Part shown: piece by piece, positions 1 to 4,959 of the stretch | Layout of the letters: each line of letters starts with the position of its first letter | How positions within the stretch are numbered: position 1 is the first letter of the stretch | Source of the DNA: Campylobacterales bacterium | GTDB taxonomy: Bacteria; Campylobacterota; Campylobacteria; Campylobacterales; QNZT01 | Reading direction: 5' to 3' | DNA length: 7,531 nucleotides | Assembly: GCA_015489185.1 (NCBI GenBank) | Contig: WGAE01000120.1 | Span: 1-7,531, forward strand | Notes under the pieces: model-generated | The model's database searches: none | What the model was told of the DNA's origin: nothing | What the model saw: only the letters and a program-made list of their open reading frames with translations | Made by a program: the position numbers and the translations under genes

Positions 1-5
1 ATATA

Positions 6-395
6 ATGAAACAATCAACTTTCAAAGACAAATATCCGGTATGGACACTCGAACTGGATAAAAGTGAAATAACACAAAAAAATGTACCTGAAATTTTGGC
101 GTATTTCAGAGAAAAGATAGAAGCACATCCAATTGCAGCCTATATTGCAACTTTCGACCACTATGCTCACACCAAAGGTCACGGTGGAGCGATCAATCCT
201 GACATTAAAGATATGCAAAACATTATCTTCTGTTTTGGACCTGAAATTCCCAATACCAGAGTCGGTGCTGTCCGACCACGATCCATCGCGGTATGTGAAC
301 TTGAAGAGAAATTTGTCATTGAATTTATGGAAGCGCCTGCAGAAAAAGCACACGATACTATGGAAGCATGGGCAAAAGCATTGAAACGCGATTAA
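6..395 (+). CDS. Small conserved protein of unknown function (129 aa)
   Basis: A complete-looking 129-residue soluble protein with no signal peptide or membrane segment. The frame is clearly coding: balanced composition, a stop at 393-395, and same-strand order with the next gene. Visible landmarks are a central AYIATFDHYAHTK stretch (about residues 45-57), an IIFCFG segment (about 73-78), a VRPRSIAVCEL segment (about 89-99) and an acidic/helical C-terminus ending in a tryptophan-containing helix. It resembles, from memory only, small uncharacterised DUF proteins (possibly DUF6858) found in Campylobacterota and some other proteobacteria; I would not assign a function. Only five bases precede the ATG, so the ribosome binding site lies outside the window and an upstream in-frame start cannot be excluded. 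Confidence 0.75.
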   Translation: MKQSTFKDKYPVWTLELDKSEITQKNVPEILAYFREKIEAHPIAAYIATFDHYAHTKGHGGAINPDIKDMQNIIFCFGPEIPNTRVGAVRPRSIAVCELEEKFVIEFMEAPAEKAHDTMEAWAKALKRD

Positions 396-409
396 AAAAT
401 CTGTATATT
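381..409 (+). promoter_or_regulatory. Probable sigma70 promoter for the CDF transporter gene
   Basis: TTGAAA at 381-386 (5 of 6 to the -35 consensus) is followed after exactly 17 bp by TATATT at 404-409 (5 of 6 to the -10 consensus). The -35 lies in the last codons of the preceding gene. Predicted transcription start is near 416, giving a leader of about 35 nt before the ATG at 451. The A-run/T-run pair at 394-400 and 412-418 in the same stretch could form a weak AT-only hairpin, but it would be a poor terminator. Confidence 0.5.
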
Positions 410-440
410 CAATTTTTTTGATAAAATAATGCAAAACAGA

Positions 441-445
441 AGGAG
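441..445 (+). promoter_or_regulatory. Ribosome binding site of the CDF gene
   Basis: AGGAG lies 5 nt before the ATG at 451 and fixes that codon as the start. Confidence 0.75.
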
Positions 446-450
446 CACCT

Positions 451-1395
451 ATGGCAGTTGATTTGGTCGATCCGGAACACGATATTCACGTTCAAAAAGT
501 TTCTCATAAAAGCACCACTCTGGAAAAGCGTGCTCCTTTGGTTGCAACAGTCATTTCACTGCTGCTTGCTATCATCAAACTCACAGTAGGTATCATGAGT
601 GGTTCTGTTGCCCTCCTCGCATCCGCGGTCGATTCGATTATGGATATGTTTGTCTCTGTTTTCAATTTTCTTGCGATTCGTCTTTCCGATCGCAGTCCGG
701 ACGAACAATTTCCTTTCGGATACGGAAAAGTAGAAGCCCTTGCGGCAACACTCGAAGGTCTGGTCGTGATGGGATCAGGCTTTTTCATCCTTTATGAATC
801 GGTACGCAAACTACTTTACAAAGAACCCGTCTCCCATATCGACGTCTCAATTGCCGTCATGCTTGTATCGATCGTGATCGTAGGAATTTTGGTCGCTTTT
901 TTATCCTATGTCGTCAAAAAAACCAACAATATGGTCATCAAAGCAGATCTGCTGCATTATAAAACCGATCTTTACAGCAACGGGGCAGTGCTGCTCTCTC
1001 TGGCAATCATCTATTTTACCGACTGGTATTGGGTCGATGTAGTGTTCGGTAGTGGTATCGGTATCTATATTATCAAAGAGGCATCGGAACTCGTAACGGA
1101 GGGGGTCAAAGTACTGCTTGACGTTTCACTTCCAAAAAAAGAGGTAGAGCAAATTATCGAAATTGTTAAAAAAGATCATCGTATTACCGGTTTTCACTAT
1201 CTCAAAACACGTTATGCAGGTAAATACAAATTTGTAGAAATGCATGTGGTTTTGGTTCCGGATATGCAACTTCTACAGGCACATCGTATCGCAGACAGTA
1301 TCGAAGATAAAATTAAAAAGATAGATCCGGAAAGCAAATGGCACGTACTGATCCATCTGGATCCTTACGATGACTCGGAAATGCACGACTTCTAA
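451..1395 (+). CDS. Cation diffusion facilitator family metal efflux transporter (FieF-like, 314 aa)
   Basis: An inner-membrane proton-coupled antiporter that exports divalent metals (Zn, Fe, Cd, Mn or Co in this family). Six membrane helices are visible at about residues 30-50, 53-77, 97-117, 131-153, 172-190 and 193-210, followed by a cytoplasmic C-terminal metal-binding domain (about 215-314). Transport site A of the E. coli FieF type is complete: D61 and D65 in the SAVDSIMD motif of helix 2, and H169 and D173 in the ADLLHYKTD motif of helix 5. The C-terminal dimer site is also kept: H249, H265, H302 and D304 (motif IHLDP). The loop between helices 2 and 3 reads FGYGKVE, so the histidines of FieF site B are replaced (F87, Y91). 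Length is close to the 300 residues of FieF; the extra length is a polar N-terminus of about 16 residues. DD-H-D ligands suggest zinc or a broader divalent range, but the metal cannot be decided from sequence. Confidence 0.93.
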   Translation: MAVDLVDPEHDIHVQKVSHKSTTLEKRAPLVATVISLLLAIIKLTVGIMSGSVALLASAVDSIMDMFVSVFNFLAIRLSDRSPDEQFPFGYGKVEALAATLEGLVVMGSGFFILYESVRKLLYKEPVSHIDVSIAVMLVSIVIVGILVAFLSYVVKKTNNMVIKADLLHYKTDLYSNGAVLLSLAIIYFTDWYWVDVVFGSGIGIYIIKEASELVTEGVKVLLDVSLPKKEVEQIIEIVKKDHRITGFHYLKTRYAGKYKFVEMHVVLVPDMQLLQAHRIADSIEDKIKKIDPESKWHVLIHLDPYDDSEMHDF

Positions 1396-1400
1396 ATCAC

Positions 1401-1420
1401 CACCCTTTCAAGCAAGGGTG
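1401..1420. terminator. Possible bidirectional hairpin between convergent genes
   Basis: CACCCTT (1401-1407) and AAGGGTG (1414-1420) form a 7-bp stem with a 6-nt loop, in the 36-bp gap between the CDF gene and the convergent lipoprotein gene. Position and symmetry suit a shared terminator. There is no T-tract on either side, so a standard intrinsic terminator is not supported. Confidence 0.4.
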
Positions 1421-1431
1421 ATGATCCCAAC

Positions 1432-2577
1432 TCACTCCCCGATATATTCAGAAGCACCGCGAAAACCGATTGACGGATCTTTAAATCCAGGTCCGTAACT
1501 AAGTTTCGCAGCAGATACACCCACAAGCGCCGCGTCTCCCTCTGTATCGGAACCCCCTCTTGCTACAACCGCATATGGATCAACATCACCCGTTTTGCCG
1601 GTAATCGCCAGTGTATCAGTCGCACCGCTTCTGTTCGAACCGTCATAGTACATCCCCGCACCGTATACATGATGTAAAGGCAGAGTCGCACCGGTTACAA
1701 TCGGCAACCACCATCGGGGTACTTCCGATCCCAGTGTCGTATAGTCATTGAACCCCTGATCACCGCCGAGAAATCTGTCTTCTTTGGCAAACATCCCTCT
1801 GGTCCACTCCGCAAGATTACCCGACAAATCGTAGACTGTAGTCGTATAATCGGAGGGAACGTGCGGATCATGCCCCAGTAGATCGTTTGCAATCACAAAG
1901 TAGCGACGATCGGTTCCGGTAAACGTTTTTCCTCGATATAATCTGCCTTTACCCACTTCACCTTCCGTCCAGTTCTCTTTGTTATTAATCACAAGTTTGA
2001 CAACCTGCATCCACTGTTTTTCGGTCGGAATCGATACATGCCACGGGGTATCCGCTACTTGCGAATACTCCATTGCGACAACCGCTTCAAGAGGGCTGTA
2101 AGAACCTGTCGCGTTACCTTCATCTGTAAAACGCACTTTTGCGACATGAAATCCTTCAAGCGCACGCAACGGTGTTTCTACATAACTGCTGTTGTTGAAA
2201 TCAAGCTGTCTGTCAAAACGTTTGGGAGTTGCATCGGGATTGAAGATCAGGAAATTGTTACGGATAACATCTTTGACATTTCCCATAAAATCAGTCACAC
2301 TTTCGTTTGTCTCACGTGCTTCATAACGTGCCAGCCAAAAACCGCTCTCATCAATCCCGTCACCATCAACATCGAAACCTCCGGGGATATAAACATAATT
2401 TTTTGCAACCATACGCTTTCCGGCAGGTGTTTGATAGATCCAGGCACTCTTATGTCCCAAACCGCTTATAGGCTGTCCGTTAGCATCATACAACGTACTT
2501 CTGTCTTCTCCGCAGCCGCTGATAACGAGAACCGCGGCAGAGAGCAAAGATAATCCAACCAACTGTTTCATACCCAT
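1432..2577 (-). CDS. Lipoprotein with a formylglycine-generating-enzyme/SUMF1-type fold (381 aa)
   Basis: Starts MGMKQLVGLSLLSAA and has a lipobox, VISGC, so Cys22 would be lipidated and the protein anchored in the envelope. The ATG at 2577 is chosen because AAGGAAG (about 2583-2589) is correctly spaced for it; the frame stays open upstream to 2658, but that extension is basic, lies inside the preceding ompA-type gene and would bury the signal peptide. The mature part shows SUMF1/FGE-sulfatase landmarks: YVYIPGGFDVDGDG and GFWLARYEA near the N-terminus, VSIPTEKQW in the middle, VYDLSGNLAEWTRG, and ARGGSDTEGD followed by IGFRGA at the C-terminus. The only cysteine is the lipobox one, so the paired catalytic cysteines of true FGE enzymes are missing and sulfatase activation is unlikely; a binding or structural role is more plausible. 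It is the downstream partner of the ompA-type gene, 10 bp away. Exact function unknown. Confidence 0.85.
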   Translation of the reverse strand: MGMKQLVGLSLLSAAVLVISGCGEDRSTLYDANGQPISGLGHKSAWIYQTPAGKRMVAKNYVYIPGGFDVDGDGIDESGFWLARYEARETNESVTDFMGNVKDVIRNNFLIFNPDATPKRFDRQLDFNNSSYVETPLRALEGFHVAKVRFTDEGNATGSYSPLEAVVAMEYSQVADTPWHVSIPTEKQWMQVVKLVINNKENWTEGEVGKGRLYRGKTFTGTDRRYFVIANDLLGHDPHVPSDYTTTVYDLSGNLAEWTRGMFAKEDRFLGGDQGFNDYTTLGSEVPRWWLPIVTGATLPLHHVYGAGMYYDGSNRSGATDTLAITGKTGDVDPYAVVARGGSDTEGDAALVGVSAAKLSYGPGFKDPSIGFRGASEYIGE

Positions 2578-2582
2578 TTTCG

Positions 2583-2588
2583 CTTCCT
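2583..2588 (-). promoter_or_regulatory. Ribosome binding site overlapping the upstream stop codon
   Basis: On the minus strand the stop TAA of the ompA-type gene (2588-2590) runs directly into AAGGAAG, which precedes ATG 2577 by about 7 nt. This decides the lipoprotein start and suggests translational coupling of the two genes. Confidence 0.65.
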
Positions 2589-3727
2589 TATTTTTGATGA
2601 ATGATCGCTTCAATGCGACGATTTTTCGCCCGACCTTCCGGCGTTTCGTTATCTGCAACAGGATTTAGTTCCCCTTTACCGATCGCAACAATTCTTCGGG
2701 CACTAATACCGTTAGCGATCAGCGCTTGTTTCACCGCATTCGCACGTGCCTGAGAAAGCTTCATATTCTTTTTCGGATCCCCGCTGCTGTCGGTATAGCC
2801 TTCAATCGTCACCGTGACGCCGGGCATACGTTTTAAATAGTTGGCAAATGCACGAATTTTTTGCATCGATGCAGGCGACAATTTTGCGGAATTGCTTTCA
2901 AAATGGACTTCAAGCCGTTTCTTGACACCGCAACCGACTTTATTGACTTCAAATCCCGCGGGGGTATTGGGACACTGATCAATAGTATCTTCAACTCCAT
3001 CCCCGTCACTATCAACCACAGCAGGAACCGGTTCAGGCTCAACTACTTCACTGACAACCACCTCTTTCGGTGCTTCCTGTGGCTGAACTACAGGCAAAGC
3101 ACATCCGTTTGCATCCACCGCCACACCCGCAGGGGTATTGGGACAAAGATCGTTTGCGTTTAACACTCCGTCCTGATCTGCATCGGGTACCTCTTCAACA
3201 GTATGAAAAGGCATCGCGGCACCGATCATTAATGCAAACTCGTTGTTTTCATCATTTTTACTGTCATCAAAGATCTGTATCGCTTTAAATTCGGTCAAAA
3301 ACGTCAGCTTGTCATTATAGGGATACTTTAGTCCAAAACCACCCTGCCCGAAAAACTGACTCTCGAACCCTTTGCGAGAACCGTCGACATATTCATATCC
3401 CAATCCGGCAAAAAGGTAAGGATCGACATAGTATCTGTCACTCAAGTCAAATTCATACTGTCCGCCTCCCGCAATCTGCCAGAGCGATTTCACACTTCCC
3501 GTCTTTTCATCTACATTAATATACGCAACCTCAACCCTTGGACGAATCACATATCCCAGATCAAACACCGCATCCAGGTTAAACGTCCCTTTATCGAAAT
3601 TCGAACCGTTATCGTTATTGAGTGCCGTCAATCCGGTTTTCAGAGAGAGGTCAAAGTTGATCGCTTCGGCAGAAGCGGTTGCATGAAGACAAACTAGCGC
3701 CAGAGAAGAAAAAAAAATTTTTTTCAT
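2588..3727 (-). CDS. OmpA family outer-membrane protein with thrombospondin type-3 repeats (379 aa)
   Basis: Tethers the outer membrane to peptidoglycan. Signal peptide is about residues 1-20 (MKKIFFSSLA..., cleavage after ASA). Residues about 22-175 alternate hydrophobic and polar residues as in a small eight-strand barrel, including GYVIRPRVEVAYI and PYLFAGLGYEYV. Two thrombospondin type-3/calcium-binding type repeats follow at about 182-209 and 239-266, each D-x-D-x-DG...CPNTPAG...GC, separated by a Pro/Glu/Val-rich linker (210-238). The C-terminal OmpA domain (about 271-379) carries VHFESNSAKL, IEGYTDSSG, LSQARANAV, IGKGELNP and EGRAKNRRIE. D313 and R328 stand 15 residues apart, as do D271 and R286 that bind diaminopimelate in E. 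coli OmpA. AAGGAA at 3735-3740 supports the ATG at 3727. It heads a two-gene unit with the SUMF1-like lipoprotein. Confidence 0.93.
   Translation of the reverse strand: MKKIFFSSLALVCLHATASAEAINFDLSLKTGLTALNNDNGSNFDKGTFNLDAVFDLGYVIRPRVEVAYINVDEKTGSVKSLWQIAGGGQYEFDLSDRYYVDPYLFAGLGYEYVDGSRKGFESQFFGQGGFGLKYPYNDKLTFLTEFKAIQIFDDSKNDENNEFALMIGAAMPFHTVEEVPDADQDGVLNANDLCPNTPAGVAVDANGCALPVVQPQEAPKEVVVSEVVEPEPVPAVVDSDGDGVEDTIDQCPNTPAGFEVNKVGCGVKKRLEVHFESNSAKLSPASMQKIRAFANYLKRMPGVTVTIEGYTDSSGDPKKNMKLSQARANAVKQALIANGISARRIVAIGKGELNPVADNETPEGRAKNRRIEAIIHQK
2955..2974. repeat. Copy 1 of a 20-bp internal direct repeat in the ompA-type gene
   Basis: This stretch matches 3126-3145 at 19 of 20 positions. Both encode the CPNTPAG core of the two type-3 repeats, so it reflects duplication of the protein module. 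Confidence 0.8.
3126..3145. repeat. Copy 2 of the 20-bp internal direct repeat
   Basis: Partner of 2955-2974, one mismatch (A in place of G at the sixth base). It encodes CPNTPAG of the first type-3 repeat in the protein. Confidence 0.8.
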
Positions 3728-3747
3728 AAAGTCATTCCTTCATGTAA

Positions 3748-3766
3748 AATAATGATAATCTTAACA
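3748..3766. promoter_or_regulatory. Fur-box-like operator upstream of the ompA-type gene
   Basis: Bases 3749-3760 read ATAATGATAATC, identical to positions 2-13 of the 19-bp E. coli Fur consensus; over all 19 positions 14 agree, the right half being degenerate. It lies 21-39 bp before the start codon and covers a possible minus-strand -10 hexamer TATCAT (complement of 3752-3757; no convincing -35 seen). The region is very AT-rich, which raises the chance of a random match, and Campylobacterota Fur sites differ somewhat from the E. coli consensus. Confidence 0.3.
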
Positions 3767-3794
3767 CAAATTGTACAGAAGTAAATTATTTTAT

Positions 3795-3806
3795 GATTTA
3801 TAAATC
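3795..3806. repeat. 12-bp perfect palindrome between the ytfJ-like and ompA-type genes
   Basis: GATTTATAAATC is fully self-complementary. It sits 20 bp past the ytfJ-like stop in a 98-bp gap. It has no loop and is AT-rich, so it is a weak candidate for a protein-binding site or a decayed terminator. Confidence 0.3.
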
Positions 3807-3825
3807 TTCTCTAAGAAAGGTGTAA

Positions 3826-4344
3826 TTATTTATCGATATTGTGCTGGATTAAAGAAAGCACTTTATCTATCTGATCATTTTTCAGTTTTCCCGAATGCTG
3901 AAAAATTAGCTCTCCCTTTTTATTGAAGACGAGAATATCGTAGTTATTATCCTCCAACGCCCACTTTTTCACCAATACTTTCTTTTTATCACGCACATAT
4001 ATCGCATGGGGGTACTTTTTCTGTTTTGCTCGCAACTTGGCTTCGATCGCAAAATTCGGCATCCATGTTGCAGCCATATTGATGATCGCGACAGAGGTAT
4101 ATTTATCGTGAGAGAATTGGCGCGCTCTCAACGCTTCTGCAAACGCTTCATTGAGATCACGCTTATCAGGATCAACATAAAAGAGAACATAAACTTTACC
4201 TTTCAACATCGACGACGACCACGGCGTCCCGTCGACCTTACCTCCGTTTTTCCCTTCCAAAACCACTGACGGCGGTGTTTGCCCTAGTGTCAGACCAAAA
4301 AGTGCGGAGAATGAAAGCAGCAGAGAAAGGAAAGTTTTTTTCAC
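3826..4344 (-). CDS. YtfJ family exported thioredoxin-fold protein (172 aa)
   Basis: A probable periplasmic protein: basic start and hydrophobic signal peptide at about residues 1-20 (MKKTFLSLLLSFSALFGLTL). The remainder aligns from memory with E. coli YtfJ along its length: LKGKVYVLFYVDPD (about 48-60) for the first thioredoxin strand, FSHDKYTSVAIIN (about 77-89), the KLRAKQKKYPHAIYVRD region (about 103-119), VLVKKWAL (about 123-130), then DILVFNKKGELIFQHSGKL and a C-terminal helix. Family members have a thioredoxin-like fold of unknown function. There is no cysteine anywhere, so it cannot act as a dithiol oxidoreductase. The start codon is GTG at 4344, fixed by AAGGA six bases upstream (about 4351-4355); no in-frame ATG competes. 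It lies 98 bp upstream of the ompA-type gene on the same strand and may share its transcript. Confidence 0.85.
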   Translation of the reverse strand: MKKTFLSLLLSFSALFGLTLGQTPPSVVLEGKNGGKVDGTPWSSSMLKGKVYVLFYVDPDKRDLNEAFAEALRARQFSHDKYTSVAIINMAATWMPNFAIEAKLRAKQKKYPHAIYVRDKKKVLVKKWALEDNNYDILVFNKKGELIFQHSGKLKNDQIDKVLSLIQHNIDK

Positions 4345-4365
4345 TTTTTATCCTTTTTTTGTCAT

Positions 4366-4394
4366 ATTATAGCCAACATCGTGAAATAATGCAA
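4366..4394 (-). promoter_or_regulatory. Probable promoter of the ytfJ-like gene
   Basis: On the minus strand a perfect TATAAT (complement of 4366-4371) is preceded by TTGCAT (complement of 4389-4394) at 17-bp spacing. Predicted start near 4359 gives a 15-nt leader that still holds the ribosome binding site. The -35 is weak (TTG only). Confidence 0.5.
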
Positions 4395-4402
4395 GGGGTT
4401 TA

Positions 4403-4416
4403 TTGACATACATCAA
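4403..4416. promoter_or_regulatory. FNR/CRP-family binding site
   Basis: TTGAC-ATAC-ATCAA matches the FNR consensus TTGAT-N4-ATCAA at 9 of 10 defined bases. Its centre (4409.5) is exactly 41.5 bp before the start predicted from the TATAAT at 4439-4444, the standard class II activator position. It is also about 50 bp upstream of the predicted start of the divergent ytfJ-like gene. TTGACA inside it looks like a -35, but it stands 30 bp from TATAAT, and 22 bp from the alternative TATAAA at 4431. Confidence 0.55.
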
Positions 4417-4438
4417 TACCATAAGCACGCTATAAAAG

Positions 4439-4444
4439 TATAAT
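4439..4444 (+). promoter_or_regulatory. -10 hexamer of the PAS gene promoter
   Basis: A perfect TATAAT with no properly spaced -35, which is typical of activator-dependent promoters. Predicted start is near 4451, leaving a leader of about 16 nt with the ribosome binding site GGAGA at 4458-4462. Confidence 0.5.
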
Positions 4445-4466
4445 AAAAAAAAATTATGGAGAACCG

Positions 4467-4949
4467 ATGATGATAGACACTTCCTTTGATATGTTCATCG
4501 AAACCATCGTCCCTCACAACGAACTGATCATCTCCAGAACCGATCTGAGAGGTATCATCACCTACGTCAACGAAACCTTCGCCGAAATCTCCGGCTATAC
4601 CCCTAAAGAATTGATTGGAAAACCCCACAACATCGTACGACATCCCGATATGCCAAAATCTGTCTATGCAGATCTCTGGAAAAGTCTAAGAGAACATGAA
4701 AGCTGGAACGGTTATGTCAAAAACATGCGAAAAGACAAGGGATATTACTGGGTACATGCACATATTTCCGGTGTCTATAAAGATGGTGAACTGGTTGAGT
4801 ACAAATCGATCCGCGAACCGGTAGAACGCGCAAAAAAAATTGAAATGCAGCGCTTGTATGACAAAATGCGCGAAGAGGAAGAGAACAGCTGCCGCGTTGT
4901 TCTCTACACTTCATGTGACAAAGCCAAAGAGATAGAAGAGAACCTCTAA
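4467..4949 (+). CDS. Stand-alone PAS domain protein, Aer/CetB-like redox sensor (160 aa)
   Basis: A single PAS domain (about residues 18-118) followed by a short charged helical tail. It closely follows the N-terminal PAS of the E. coli aerotaxis receptor Aer: TDLRGIITYVNETFAEISGY, then GKPHNIVRHPDMPKSVYADLW, WNGYVKNMRKDKGYYWV, and SIREP. Residues corresponding to the FAD-pocket positions of Aer are kept: N35, R58, H59, D61 and W80. FAD binding and sensing of redox or energy state are therefore likely. There is no transducer, kinase or GGDEF domain and no membrane segment, as in Campylobacter CetB, which works with the separate transducer CetA; no such partner is in this window. The tail has the only two cysteines, C142 and C150. 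Two adjacent ATGs (4467, 4470) are both compatible with GGAGA at 4458-4462. Its end overlaps the convergent exporter gene by 4 bp. Confidence 0.88.
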   Translation: MMIDTSFDMFIETIVPHNELIISRTDLRGIITYVNETFAEISGYTPKELIGKPHNIVRHPDMPKSVYADLWKSLREHESWNGYVKNMRKDKGYYWVHAHISGVYKDGELVEYKSIREPVERAKKIEMQRLYDKMREEEENSCRVVLYTSCDKAKEIEENL

Positions 4950-4959
4950 CCTCTCTTCT
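4934..4959. repeat. Inverted repeat spanning two convergent stop codons
   Basis: AGAAGAGA (4934-4941) and TCTCTTCT (4952-4959) are perfect complements around a 10-nt loop that contains both stop codons. No T-tract follows on either strand. It could act as a weak shared transcript end because no other intergenic space exists. Confidence 0.45.
4941..4954. repeat. 7-bp perfect tandem duplication
   Basis: AACCTCT occurs twice head to tail (4941-4947, 4948-4954). The junction creates the TAA stop of the PAS gene and the TAG stop of the exporter gene. Confidence 0.7.

Noticed and set aside
394..418. A-run/T-run pair as a terminator after the first gene
   Set aside because: The stem would be almost only A-T pairs and overlaps a good promoter for the next gene, so it is more likely promoter-region AT-richness.
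15..434. 139-codon minus-strand frame opposite the first gene
   Set aside because: The plus-strand frame has ordinary protein composition, whereas this one is rich in Cys/Phe and has no motif; it is an antisense shadow.
1432..2577. Possible diversity-generating retroelement target (SUMF1/C-type lectin-like fold at C-terminus)
   Set aside because: No reverse transcriptase, template repeat or second copy of the 3' end of the gene was seen in the window, and the fold is common in ordinary lipoproteins.
2578..2658. Longer N-terminus (27 extra codons) for the SUMF1 lipoprotein
   Set aside because: It would overlap the end of the ompA-type gene, put a basic tail before a clear lipoprotein signal peptide, and ignore the well-placed ribosome site before 2577.
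4403..4436. TTGACA (4403) with TATAAA (4431) as an ordinary sigma70 promoter
   Set aside because: Spacing of 22 bp is far outside the usual 16-18; the TTGACA is better explained as half of the FNR-type box.
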